Source: Sequoia sempervirens
Lineage: Eukaryota > Streptophyta > Pinopsida > Cupressales > Cupressaceae
Assembly: GCA_007258455.2 (NCBI GenBank)
Contig: VDFB02358134.1
Location: forward strand, 217,057,152 to 217,121,151
Reading direction: 5' to 3'
DNA length: 64,000 nt
Translations under genes and position numbers: made by a program
Part shown: in pieces, positions 1-10,162 of the stretch
Position numbering within the stretch: position 1 is the stretch's first letter
Layout of the letters: each line of letters opens with the position of its first letter
The notes under the pieces: generated by a model
Database searches by the model: none
Told to the model about the DNA's origin: nothing
The model's input: the letters and a program-made list of their open reading frames with translations, nothing else

Positions 1-2
1 TA

Positions 3-1070
3 GACATACCTGAAAAGGAAAAGGTTGACATGTTCATACAAACGTTATTAGGCCCACTAAAAAATGGCTTGCGTGTCCATTGTTGCACAACTTTTGTAGA
101 CCTAGTTGAATGAGGTGTCCAAGTTGAACAAGCCCTCATAGACAAAGGAAGACTAAAATACGGTCCTAAAAGCACAAATGCAAACCCTCCTTCTGCTAAC
201 AAAACCAAATTTTGGGTTAAGAACAAACATGTCACCAACGATGGTGTAGTTGATGCTAAGGCTATCAACACTATGGGTCCTATGATTACTCTAAAAGGGA
301 CACAACCACAAAACACATAGATGATGACACAAAACTATGCTGCTAATGCTATCCATACAAATTAGAATAACCAAGGCAATCAAAACAATCAAATTCAAGG
401 GCAGCCTAGACAACCAAGACAATTCCCTAGAAGTCACGCATATACCCCTTTGGGTGAACCTATTTGTGAAGTCCTCAAGAAATGCATTCAGAATGGTGTC
501 ATCACACTTCAGGACCCCAAACCATACGACCTTGGGCAGTTTAAACCTTCTTGGTGGGATGATAATGCATTTTGTGAGTATCACCAAATAAAAGGACACA
601 AAACTTCTTTTTGTAAACAATTTAAAAATTTGGTACAAGACCTCATTGAAAAGCGCATCATTGAAGTTGACGGACCATAGTTTGCTTCTAATGTGGATCA
701 TACAATACATAAAAACCCATTGCAAGATCATGGTTCTAGAAACCCTTCTATGTCAAGTACAAATAATTGAGCCAACCATGCCCGTATTGGGTACAACTAT
801 TCCAAGGGACCTATCATACATCATGTTAGAACAACCGATGACCATGTCTGCACAGTCACTATTAGAAAGGCCTCTGAATGCAATGTCACCACCCGTGGCA
901 GAAAGGTCACCATAGCCGGCCCTCCTCCCCCTAGACAACCAAAGGTAGCAATAGCTGGACCGTCCACTTCACAGTCACAATCACGTCCACAAAATAAGCA
1001 ATCCCAACCTAAAGGAAACTTTAATCTTATTGACTAGCTTGGAAAAACACATGCACAGATCTCTATTCTT
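3..1070 (+). pseudogene. gag: Element A gag (3' part) with zinc knuckle
   Basis: This is the C-terminal half of the capsid/nucleocapsid polyprotein that packages element RNA. One frame runs through several stops, for example TGA at 108 and TAG near 319. It begins inside the capsid region (residues like DIPEKEKVDMFIQTLLGPL) and reaches a GEPICEVLKKCI segment at about 453-490, then a zinc-knuckle variant CEYHQIKGHKTSFC at about 573-615. The CxxHx(n)GHx4C spacing is usual for TAT-type gag proteins in plants. The following 400 bases are a low-complexity P/Q-rich linker with further stops. The frame is shared with the protease, so gag and protease were probably one open frame. The beginning is outside the window. 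Confidence 0.8.
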
Positions 1071-1640
1071 GAGTTGTTATGCATCTCACCTACCCATAAG
1101 GCCATCCTAGACAAAACACTGCAAGAATCCTTTGTTCCCCAAGATATTGATGTTAGCCAATTTGAAGCCATGGTAGGATATCTCATGACACCCCAACATA
1201 TCACCTTTTCTGACCAGGACTATTCATCATCCAAATCCAACCATAATGATGCCCTTCATATTGAAGTCCTTGTTCATAAACATAAGGTTAGATGAGTCTT
1301 AGTAGATGGCGAAGCAGGACTGAATATATGTTCTTTAAAATTGGTCAAGGCACAAGGATTTTCTGATGCTTGCATAGACGCCACAAGAAGCATTGTTATC
1401 AAGGCATATGATGATGAAGAACATTCCTCTCAGGGCATAATTACACTCCCAATTCGAATCGGGCCAATCATTGTCGACACCACTTGTCAAGTTCTGGATT
1501 TAGATCTGCCATACAACATTTTACTCAATCGACCTTGGATCCACTCTCTGAAAGCCATCCCTTCTAGGTATCACCAATCCTTGAAATTTCCTTTTGAAGG
1601 CACTAAGATTACTATATATGGAGACCCTGATCCGTTCTAA
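1071..1640 (+). pseudogene. pro: Element A aspartic protease
   Basis: A retropepsin-like protease that would cut the gag-pol polyprotein. The lead-in ISILELLCISPTHKAIL at 1059-1110 is the conserved segment before protease in TAT elements. A stop lies at 1293. The active-site stretch reads VLVDGEAGLNI (about 1298-1330), where canonical retropepsins have D-S/T-G; I recall TAT-type proteases with DGGA here, so DGEA is a further departure. The C-terminal motif NILLNRPWIHSLKAIPS (1516-1566) corresponds to the ILGRPWLH flap/helix region. The frame is the same as gag and ends at a stop at 1638. One internal stop and the altered active site argue against activity. Confidence 0.8.
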
Positions 1641-3132
1641 TATTGTACAAACTTACGAGGTGTCCCAGAATGCCAAGTTCCTATCAATAGGGAAGCTCCA
1701 ACATCCTTGTCTTCTAAATTCATTGACCCCTCAGCACTCGTGAGGTCTTCTGCTTCTTCATCCACTGCATCCACTTCTACTTCTTTGACCACAATGACCA
1801 CTCCCATAACACCTACCACTTCATTTATCACCCCAACCGTCGACCTGAGCTTCCAAATTTAGGACCAAGGATGTGGAGAGTACAAGCTAAATATGGCCTA
1901 TTGCATAACAAAGATGCCCAAGTCTCCCCAAGTCTATCGTAAACCTTGTTTTAGAATACAAGCAAAAGAAACTTTCAGGGTTCCTCCAAATAAAATTTTC
2001 ATAAAGTGGGGTGAAATGAGTAAAGAGGACACATATGATTTACTATCCTAGATTTATAGAGAACCACGAGACTTAACTCCCTTGCCAGTAGCAATATATG
2101 GAAAAGGATACAACATGATAAAAGCAAAAGGTTATGATGGAAAAAGTGGTCTTGGCAAGGATAAAAATGGAAGGCGTGAGCCACTATCAGTTTTAGAAAG
2201 ACCAAAACATCTTGGGTTAGGGTTAGGTCCACAAGAATCTGGCAATCCAAGTACCAATGTGCTTCCATGTGAGTTAGTGTATGCTTTAGACTGTGTTGAG
2301 ACAACTGAGAACACCTCCTCTAAAATTGACTCTCACGAATGGGAATTTGGCTCTCAGCGATCCTTAAGTGACTGCTGCCTTGACAAATTATTCCTTGAAC
2401 CTAGCGAGCCTACATTTGAGGAACGATTCTGGAAAATGTTTAAGATCGATACAACAACAAATGATGTCAAGTCCAAATCATATTCTATTCCCATTCATCC
2501 TAGCCCCAACATACCAGCCTAGTCATCCCAAGCTGACAACCATCATTCGGAATCACTGGAGCCATCACTTGCCACTACTGATCCTGACTCTAATACTGCT
2601 CCCTTTGTCCCTTACTTTGCTGGTGAGTATGAAACAAGCGAAGGAGAATACTGGATAGAATCTAACATAGAGCCAGATGATGACAACTTCATTTTTAACG
2701 TCTCGACATCCATTTGCATGCTCTCTATGTCATCTCCTCAATTTGTAAATGTTGATGATGGAATATCCTTAGTTTACCCTGACCTAATTGACTGGAACCA
2801 ACAAGGCCCACCAGTAATGGACACTTTTCAAAATGATGAGGCTTTAGCAAAATTTCTAGGACTACGTGAAGGCATTCCAAGTGGGGATCACAAAGCTAGA
2901 TTTTCTATTGACTTGGATTGTGCTACTTATTTCGGGGAGACTATACCATCCTCTAGTCGCAAAATTAAAAATAAAAATAAAACAAAAAATGACACGTCTC
3001 TAGGTGAAAACTAAAAGGCACCTTCTGATGACAAAATAGTAAAAATAAAGGACGTACTCAAGGGTGAAAACCTCCCTAAGGCACCTAAGGGTGGAGGATT
3101 GGACTTTCTCCCCATAGACAGAAAAATCAGCA
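1641..3132 (+). pseudogene. Element A protease-RT linker with a G-patch domain
   Basis: The gag-protease frame continues through a Ser/Thr-rich stretch (1700-1830) to a glycine-rich module at 2097-2235: YGKGYNMIKAKGYDGKSG, then LGKDKNG, then HLGLGLGP. The spacing of aromatic and glycine residues fits a G-patch, an RNA-binding or helicase-cofactor motif known after the protease of some retroviruses and reported in some plant retroelements. It is followed by an acidic linker to about 3130, where the pol frame takes over with a one-base frame change. Stops lie at 1858, 2050 and 2520. The linker has no other recognisable domain. Assignment of the G-patch is by eye only. Confidence 0.65.
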
Positions 3133-4422
3133 ATGCTCGTAGAAGACACCATACCAGTTATTATAGCTACTGTGGAGGACCCCAAAATGGTTCTCTTTGT
3201 GGCATCATTGACAGAAGTTAAACACCCAGAATTTCAAAAGTTCTTCTCAGAACACAAGATAAACTTCACATGGTCTTATGCCGATATGCCAGGGTTAGAT
3301 CTTGAGTTAGTGTTACATCACTTGCCATTATTGCCAGATACCAAGCTAGTAAAACAAAAGCTCAGAAAAATGCACCCGCAAGTTGCATTGTTGGTTAAAG
3401 TCAAACTCAAAAAGTTATTGGATGTAGGTTTTATCAGGTCAATTGACTATGCTAAATGGATATCCAACCTTGTCCCTGTCACCAAGCCTACTGGACAGAT
3501 TCACATATGCACAGACTTTTGAGATCTCAATAAAGCATGCCCTAAAGATAATTTCCCTTTACTGAATATTGATATCATTGTGGACCTTACAACTGGATAT
3601 GAGATGTTGTCCCTTATGGATGGTTTTTCTGGTTATAATCAAATTCGTATTGCCTGTGAAGACCAACACAAAACTGCTTTCACATGCCCTTGGGGTACAT
3701 ACTGTTGGACTGTAATTTCGTTTGGTCTTAAAAATGCAGGTGCTACATATCAAAGGGCAATGACAACAATATTCCATGACATGATGCACACATTAATGGA
3801 GGACTATGTGGATGACCTTCTGGAAAATTCATTGACAAGAAAAGACCACCTTTTAGTATTAGACAAAGTTTTCAGGAGGCTGGAAGAGTATAAGGTCCGG
3901 TTAAACCCAAAAAAGTGTGTTTTTGGTGTAACATTAGGCAAGTTGTTGGGGTACATAGTCTCCCGTAGAGGCATTGAAGTTGACCCCACCAAAGTTAGAG
4001 CTATATTGGATATGCCTCCTCCTAAGGGAATTAGTGACCTAAGAATGCTACAAGGCAGGCTTCAATCTATCATACGGTTCATCGCTCAACTCACGGATAG
4101 GTGTCAACCATTTCAGTATCTTCTACGCAAAGGGATCCCCGTTGTGTGGACAAATAAGTGTCAAGAAGCATTCAACCAAATCAAACAATACTTATTGTCA
4201 CCTCCAGTTCTCATGCCTCCCATCCAAGGAAAACCATTAATTTTGTACATCTCTGCAACTACTTCAACACTAGGGGCATTACTAGCACAGAATGACTATG
4301 AAGAAAAAGAACGAGCTATATATTATATCAGTCGAACACTGGTGGGGTATGAGCTAAATTACACACCCGTCGAACGTGCTTGTGTGGCAATTGTATTCGC
4401 AACCTAAAAATTAAGGCATGAC
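3133..4422 (+). pseudogene. pol: Element A reverse transcriptase and first RNase H
   Basis: The enzyme would copy element RNA into DNA. One frame is broken by TGA at 3520 (inside the FRDLNKACPKD motif, probably CGA to TGA) and TAA at 4405. Motifs seen: SYADMPGLDLELVLHHLP, the fingers segment KLLDVGFI, SLMDGFSGYNQI (about 3610-3648), TCPWGTYCW, FGLKNAGATYQRAM, the catalytic YVDD (about 3805-3816), and GYIVSRRGIEVDPTK. The first RNase H follows from about 4210 (LILYISATTSTLGALLAQ). Its first catalytic Asp position reads S or A, so this copy is probably a catalytically dead connection-type domain, as in dual-RNase-H elements. Overall length matches gypsy pol. Confidence 0.9.
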
Positions 4423-5060
4423 ATGTTAAATCATAATACACACTTGGTAGCCAAGATCGATCCCTTGAAGTACCTCTTGAGTCGAGCAGCATTGACAGGA
4501 CATTTGGAAAAATGGATCACAGTCCTCAATGAATATGATATTCACTATGTCGAGTGGAAAGCCATCAAGGGACAGGTAATAGCAGACCAACTTGCAGACG
4601 CAGCAATACCAGATAGCCATCCTCTTATAACAAAATTTCCAGATGAGTTCATATTTCAAGGGAAGCCCCAACAACCTTGGCAATTATACTTCGATGGATC
4701 TCAAACTAATCATGGTTCAGGAGTTGGAATAGTATTCATTACTCCACAAGGAGATTCCATCCGAAGGTCATTCTGCATTGCATTCCCATGTACTAATAAC
4801 ATGGCAGAGTATGAAGCACTAATTACAAGACTCCGAATGGCTATCAAGTGGAAAATCAAGAATTTGCAAGTCCTCGGTGATTCTCAGTTAGTTATCAACC
4901 AAGTCAATGATGAGTACAAAACCAAAGATGAGAAGCTAAACCCTTATAAATGGATGGTTGATAGTTTTCTAACATATTTTCACAGGATATCCTTTGAATT
5001 GATTCCAAGAACATAGAACAAGACTGCTGACACTATGGCAACAATCAGATCTTCGCTTCA
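4423..5060 (+). pseudogene. Element A second (archaeal-type) RNase H
   Basis: After the end of the first RNase H (KYLLSRAALTGHLEKW and VEWKAIKGQVIADQLAD) a second RNase H fold starts at about 4675. All four catalytic neighbourhoods are visible: LYFDGSQ (Asp), NMAEYEAL (Glu), LGDSQLVI (Asp), and NKTADTMA (terminal Asp) at about 5017-5040. A TAG at 5014 lies just before the last motif. This extra domain is the hallmark of the plant TAT/Ogre lineage and probably supplies the hydrolytic activity that the first copy has lost. It stays in frame with RT and integrase. Confidence 0.8.
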
Positions 5061-6054
5061 TATTCCTAGTAATGTCCCACAATTTGAGTTTTTGGTTGAG
5101 CAATTATTGGTTCCTGCTTATGATGTCCCTGAATCTGAAATGGTCTGTGAGCTTGTTGGTTCCAGTTCCCCCTAGTATAAGGAAACTTTTGACTAACTTC
5201 ATTCACAAATCCTTCCTCAAAACCTTTCTAATAACCAAAGGAAGTCCTTTATCTACAAAGCTGGACGTTATACCATCATCAGCGACACCCTTTACCACCA
5301 TATCTTTGACAATACCCTTCTCCGTTGTCTTCACACTAATGAAGCAAATTTGACCTTATGGGAAGTGCATGAGGGTATATGTGGGTCCCATTCAAGTGGA
5401 CCAACCTTAGCTAAAAATATTACGAGGCTTGGGTACTATTGGCCGACACTAGAAAAGGATGCACTAGAATTTGTAAGAACATGTCGCCAATGTCAGATTC
5501 ATAGTGATTTGATTCATGCTCTGGCACAAGAGTTAAGGCCAATCACTTCTCCTTGGCCTTTCGCACAATGGGGACTTGATCTCATGGGCAAGATTCACCC
5601 TACATCCTCATATGGACACAAATTCATTATCACCACCACTGAATATTTTACTAAGTGGATAGAGGCCATTCCACTCACTTACATTACCAGCAAACAGATC
5701 TCCAAATTCATCCTCAATTACATCATTTGTCGGTATGGCATTCCACAATCCATCATCACGGATAATGGTCATCCCTTCAAAAATTAGGAGGTCTGTGAAC
5801 TGTGCCAACGTTTCCATATCAATCACCGCTTTTCCACACCTTATTACCCACAAGGAAATGGTCAAGCTGAGGCATCTAATAAAACCATTATCAAAATTCT
5901 TAAAAATACTAGCTGTGACTAGCACATCCAACTCAACCCTGCTTTGTGGGAATACCGCACGAGCATCCGTACCCCCACCAGTACCACACCTTTTGCCCTT
6001 GTCTTTGGAGCCAAAGCCATCTTGCCCATAGAGGTTGAAATTCCATCTTTGTGA
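5061..6054 (+). pseudogene. int: Element A integrase: zinc-binding and DDE core
   Basis: Integrase would insert the cDNA into chromosomes. The frame is unbroken relative to RT but has stops at 5173, 5194, 5785, 5920 and 6052. The HHCC zinc domain is at about 5365-5502 (WEVHEGICGSH, then CRQCQIH). The catalytic core shows WGLDLMGKIHP (first Asp, about 5570), IITDNGHPF (second Asp, about 5758) and [12 protein letters not shown] (Glu, about 5866). After the core, WEYRTSIRTPTSTTPF and VFGAKAILPIEVEIPS are typical of gypsy integrases. A frameshift at about 6035-6060 moves the C-terminal domain to another frame. Confidence 0.88.
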
Positions 6055-6418
6055 CTCTCCACGAAAAGGTATTACCACTGATGAAGAATACAGACAATCA
6101 AGACTGCATGAGTTAGAAATGCTAGATGAACGCAGACACAATGCATTGAATCATTTGCAAGCATACCAAAATCATTTGTGCATAAGTTATAACAAAAGGG
6201 TGATGACTCAAAATTTTGACATTGGCGACCTAGTTCTCATGCAAAATCCCAAGAATCAGTCAAACAGAGAAAAGCCAGGAAAATTTGAGCCTAATTAGCT
6301 AGGCCCTTACATCATCATAGCATCATTTGGTTCCGGAGCATATCAGTTAACTACTCCTGAAGGTGAACAATTGACAGAGCCAATCAACAGTCTACATTTG
6401 CACAAATTCTATGCATAG
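6035..6418 (+). pseudogene. int: Element A integrase C-terminal domain
   Basis: The integrase tail continues in a different frame from the core. A helical region (EEYRQSRLHELEMLDERR) leads to FDIGDLVLMQNPK at about 6217 and then GPYIIIASFGSGAYQLTTPEGEQLTEPINS, the SH3-like segment that binds DNA in gypsy integrases. One TAG at 6296 interrupts it. The polyprotein ends with a stop at 6416 after LHLHKFYA. No chromodomain is seen, as expected for non-chromovirus TAT elements. Confidence 0.82.
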
Positions 6419-6912
6419 AATCAGAAGGCCTATCCGAAAACCAAGAAAAATACAAAAATTGGAAAATCAAAAAAATTGTCACCTTGATGAAAAACTGGCA
6501 AACAGGCATCCTAGTGACACCAAAAAAAATAAAAATGAAAAAAATGAAAAAAATAAAGAGAAATAATTCATCCAATAGTGAAAACCTGGTAAACTAGCAC
6601 TTTGGATAAGTACCATGGTGAAAACCTAGCAACCATGCGCCATGTGTAGTCAGTCATTGCTGTGCCATCTACTGTCACTCTATCTACCTTTGTCCCTAAT
6701 GAACATACTCTTTTTCGACATTCGTCATAACACTTCATCCTGATATCATGATATTTCTATCCATGGCTAACAATGGTTGAAATCAAGTCTTGCATACTGT
6801 CCACTATCCATGCTAGTCATGCCTTTTCTTTACATTTCATTTTTTCCCTGGCTCATACTCAACTTGACTAGGGGCAAACTTTTATCATGAGACTGTAGTG
6901 GGTACCGTATGT
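6419..6912 (+). other. Element A region directly after pol
   Basis: No reading frame is found here. Short imperfect copies of TGAAAAACTGG and GGTGAAAACCTGG (6485, 6578, 6616) form a loosely repeated motif that I associate with the post-pol region of TAT-type elements. At 6868-6880 lies ACTAGGGGCAAAC, which resembles a polypurine tract but is followed by no recognisable LTR, so it may be an internal (central) polypurine tract. Confidence 0.45.
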
Positions 6913-7255
6913 GACCTAAAAATCAGAAAATGTCCTTAAAAAAGACTTACAAAATTAGAAAATGTCCTTAAAAAAGACCTAAAAATCAAAAAATGTCCTT
7001 AAAAAAGACTTAAAAAATTAGAAAATGTACTAAAAAAATACTTAAAAAATTAGAAAATATCCTAAAAAAAGACCTAAAAATTAGAAATTGTCCTGAAAAA
7101 AGACCTAAAAATTAGAAAATGTCCTTAAAAAAGACCTAAAAATCAGAAAATGTCCTGAAAAAAGACTTAAAAATCAGAAAATGTCCTAAAAAAAGACCTA
7201 AAAATCAAAAAATGTCCTTAAAAAAGGCCTAAAAATTGAAAAACGTCTTGAAGAA
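6913..7255 (+). repeat. 31-bp tandem array in element A
   Basis: About 11 copies of a 31-bp A-rich unit. Each carries GTCCTTAAAAAAGAC followed by CTAAAAATCAGAAAAT. Spacing of the GACCT/GACTT landmark is 31-32 bases (6913, 6944, 6976, 7007 and on). Copies differ by point changes and A-tract length. The GTC...GAC arms of each unit form a small inverted repeat. The array lies between pol and the polypurine tract and has no coding capacity. Confidence 0.85.
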
Positions 7256-8903
7256 AACACAAAACTTCCAAAACGAAGTCATGTTAGTCAACACAGCCAC
7301 ATCAATTCAAGTCTTGATTAGTCTTTGTCATTGTCGAACTACGTTGTCTCTGCACATTTTCTACGTAGGCAAGGGTCATCTTCGAGCCCCCGAGACATTA
7401 GGTCAGTCCTATTAGGTTTGTCAAAATAAATCATGACTCAATCTTTCGTCAACAAGACAAAGTCTTTGGTCGTGTCGAACTATGAGGTCTCTGAGTGCAT
7501 GACGTAGGAAAGGCCATCTGTTGATGGGCCTCCAAGGCCGCACTAGGTCAGTCCATTAGGGTTCATTGCACAATTTTCACACAGACATGAAATAGTCTTT
7601 AAATTTGAACGAACAATCTACCCAAGTGAACTTCGACAATCTGTCAGCGGAACATGACAATCATCTTGGCATATCAAAATCGGTCAATCTCAGTCAAATT
7701 TAGTCAAGCCAATCAAATTTTGATTACTCTTCAGATGTGTCCTTCTGAAGGGTAGCTCGTCATTTAATCATGCCCTAGGATGTGTCCTTCCTAGGCATTT
7801 TCATTGTCATTCAACATTTTGAGCAATCCTCTTGACATTTAAGGATCACTCCTCTTGACATCAACGTTCTTTCAGATGTGTCCTTCTAAAGAACAACCCC
7901 TATCATTTATGCCTTAGGATGTGTCCTTCCTAGGCATCATCACTGTCACCTGGCATTTTGAGGGATCCTCTTGAATTTTGGGGGTTTCTCCTCTTGACAT
8001 CAATATTATTCAGGATGTGTCCTTGAATTTGGCAATCTTCGGCACTCGTCATCTTAGCATCATCAAAACCTTGACACCCTAGCATCTCGACATCAAACCA
8101 GACATCTCGACATTAAAAACACTTGGCAAACACTTGGCACTTGTTTGTTGATTTTTCATCATGTTACTAGTTTTTCAGCGAGATCCCAACAACAGGATTT
8201 AGAGAAGCAGCGATGTATCATGACGTTTGTCTTGTCTTTTGACACTCATGTTACTAGTTTCTTAGCAATGTCGTGACTACGGGATTTAGAAAAGTAGTGA
8301 CGTATCATGATGATGGTTCTGGCTTTATTTTGTCCTTTTTGGCAATCATGTTGCTAGTTTCTCAAGGATGTCCTGGAAACAGGATTTAGAGAAACAATGA
8401 CATTTCATGATTTGTCCTTGTCTTTTTCTGCTTGCAGTTGGTTATGACAAAAAGACTAGGGAAAATGTGCCTTTTTGTATGAGTCATGATCATCCTTGTT
8501 TGTGACTATTTAAGTCAAGTGATGGTATGACCTTGCACACCTTGATTTACGTCATATCATGGTGTTTGTTGGCCATCACGATAATCTGCCCAATGATGAT
8601 AAATATAAAAATGTAAGCATGAAAGTTGGTTCCCCTATCTTTTTTTGTTTTTTTTCATCTAGCTTTCCATCTTCATCCTCCCTTCTCTTCCACACTAATA
8701 TCCCTCCCAAACTAACATTTCTTCTATCTTCATCCTCTAGTCTTCTCATCAATTTCGAGAGCACACCCGTGTTCTTGGAACCCGTCTGTCCTCTCAAGGG
8801 GGCATACCATAACCCTCCTCGTCATTCTTCCTCATCTTATTTTGCACCAGGGCATATTTTTGACTTATTTGTCCTTGTCACAATGCGACAGGCTGCATTA
8901 TGA
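7256..8903 (+). repeat. Element A post-pol region with three internal repeat families
   Basis: This is the long non-coding segment between pol and the 3' LTR. Three sets of imperfect direct repeats can be seen: two copies of a unit containing GAACTA(C/T)G..GTCTCTG and TAGGTCAGTCC (about 7320-7430 and 7470-7560); two to three copies of a unit with GATGTGTCCTTC..TAGGCAT (7730-7860, 7870-7990, 8010); and three copies of a roughly 110-bp unit with ATGTTACTAGTTT and AACAGGATTTAGAGAA (8160, 8245, 8345). A 114-codon ORF starts at 8559 but has no recognisable domain. About 45 bases at 8757-8802 are conserved in element E near 53206-53256. Confidence 0.6.
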
Positions 8904-8918
8904 CAAAGAGGGGCAAAA
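8904..8918 (+). promoter_or_regulatory. Polypurine tract of element A
   Basis: The sequence CAAAGAGGGGCAAAA immediately precedes TGTAGACAC, the inferred LTR start. A purine-rich run ending next to TG is the expected primer for plus-strand DNA synthesis. The same tract with small changes stands before the LTR of element E (53411-53425), which supports the call. Confidence 0.75.
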
Positions 8919-9364
8919 TGTAGACACTGAAAATTGACCTAGGCTTGCAAGCTCCATTTCTCACCACTTTCCTCCTAGCATAATTAAGATACTTAATTAT
9001 GTTATCCGGTCCATTTTCATCTATTAATTAAATAATTTTAATTATTTAATTAATTCATGTCTATTTATTCTATCCCGATCGATTAAATAAACTAATTGTG
9101 TCACTAATTTCTTCCTCTTCTTCAATAGTTAAATAAATTATTATTTATTTAATTATTTTGTCATCTTTCATCTATAGCTAAATAATTACCATTAATTATT
9201 TATCTATTCATGGTCCTTTAATTCTTCCATAGTTAATCAATTATTAAAATCATTTAACTATCCCATGCCACCTTCCCTATTAAATAGTTAATCTAAATTA
9301 ATTATTTAAGGTCTAATTTTCATCTCTCCATTTAATTAAATTAATAAATTTAATTAAATGCTCC

Positions 9365-9630
9365 TCTTTTCATTTTCTCCAAATAAATAATTTGAATAAA
9401 TTATTTATTTTCCACTTGTCCATTTCCTCTATTTTCAAATAAATAATTTATTTTCCACTTGTCCATCTCCTCCATTTTCAAATAAATTATTTGAATAAAT
9501 TATTTATTTTCCACTTGTCCATTTCCTCCATTTTCAAATAAATAATTTGAATAAATTATTTATTTTCCACTTGTCCATTTCCTCCATTTTCGAATAAATA
9601 ATTTAAAATAAATTATTTATGCACCACTTG
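9365..9630 (+). repeat. 56-bp tandem repeat in LTR A
   Basis: About five units, each with CCACTTGTCCATTTCCTCC followed by TTTTCAAATAAATAATTT and variants. CCACTTGTCC lies at 9412, 9455, 9511, 9567 and, degraded, 9624. One unit is 43 bases long through an internal deletion. Confidence 0.85.
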
Positions 9631-9683
9631 GTCAAAGATGCCCTGTCATAATCCCCTATCATAACATTCATTTCCTGACATAG

Positions 9684-9762
9684 CCTGCATGTCCCTGCAT
9701 GTCCTTGCATGCCTATCCTAGCCTGCATGTCTGTCATGGCCTGTATGTCTTTGCATGTCTTC
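9684..9762 (+). repeat. TGCATGTC word cluster upstream of the LTR A promoter
   Basis: Five or six imperfect copies of CCTGCATGTC lie within 80 bases, ending about 110 bases upstream of the TATA box. The core CATGCA/TGCATG matches the plant RY element recognised by B3-domain regulators, but no function can be inferred from sequence alone. Confidence 0.6.
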
Positions 9763-9871
9763 CTATCATGATTCCTCAAAGAATAGCATATTATTGGTGC
9801 ATCAATTCCCATCCATTGATCTTGGAATATTTCTAGAAGATTAATCTCAACCGTCCATTTGAATGGTTGTC

Positions 9872-9879
9872 TATATAAG
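9872..9879 (+). promoter_or_regulatory. TATA box of LTR A
   Basis: TATATAAG within CTATATAAGCAACC, followed by a pyrimidine-rich stretch (CTTTCTTCTCC), as expected for an LTR core promoter at the U3/R transition. Confidence 0.6.
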
Positions 9880-10162
9880 CAACCTTTCTTCTCCATTTTC
9901 AGCTTAACAGCTATTCTTCTCCAACTTTCTACTTATCATTTGCAGGTATTTGCACAAGTTACACTACAAATCTGAGGGCATATTTGCAAAAGGAGAAATA
10001 GGAGAGCAAGAGAAGTGATTCAAGTTCAAGCATGGGGAGTATTTTAATTTAATGTTTCATTTTCCTTATGCTTACTTTGTTTTCTCTTGTTTAGGTGTGG
10101 GTTAATAGTTTAGAGGTGTTGGCTGTCACTTTGTCTATTCTATTTGATTTTCTAACCCCATC

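Larger units (their letters stand above)
1..10160 (+). mobile_element. Element A: 3' part of a TAT-like Ty3/gypsy LTR retrotransposon
   Basis: The order gag, aspartic protease, G-patch, reverse transcriptase, RNase H, second RNase H, integrase, long post-pol region, polypurine tract, LTR is read directly on the + strand. Integrase after RNase H defines Ty3/gypsy, and a second, archaeal-type RNase H is known from the plant TAT/Ogre lineage. The 5' LTR and start of gag lie left of the window. Coding sequence occupies three successive frames (3 to about 3130; 3133 to about 6054; 6035 to 6418) with roughly a dozen stop codons, so the copy is dead. The right end, about 10160, abuts a (-) strand pseudogene and is approximate. 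I cannot give an age because the 5' LTR is absent. Confidence 0.9.
8919..10160 (+). repeat. 3' LTR of element A
   Basis: Starts with TGTAGACAC directly after the polypurine tract. Contents in order: AT-rich stretches made of TTAATTAAAT-like words (9000-9360), a 56-bp tandem array (9365-9630), a cluster of TGCATGTC words (9684-9762), a TATA box (9872), then a pyrimidine-rich leader. The right end is set near ACCCCA at 10160 because a (-) strand pseudogene begins there. The 5' copy is outside the window, so the end could be off by tens of bases. Architecture matches the diverged LTR at 53426-54732. Confidence 0.65.

Noticed and set aside
5608..6141. 177-codon (-) frame
   Set aside because: Antisense shadow of the integrase core of element A.
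6868..6880. Main polypurine tract and LTR start directly after pol of element A
   Set aside because: ACTAGGGGCAAAC looks like a tract but no LTR-like start or promoter follows. The tract at 8904 is matched in element E and is followed by a convincing LTR.
8559..8903. 114-codon (+) frame before the polypurine tract
   Set aside because: A Ser/Pro-rich reading of a pyrimidine-rich stretch; only a short block is conserved in element E, with different flanking frames. Kept as a finding about conservation, not as a gene.
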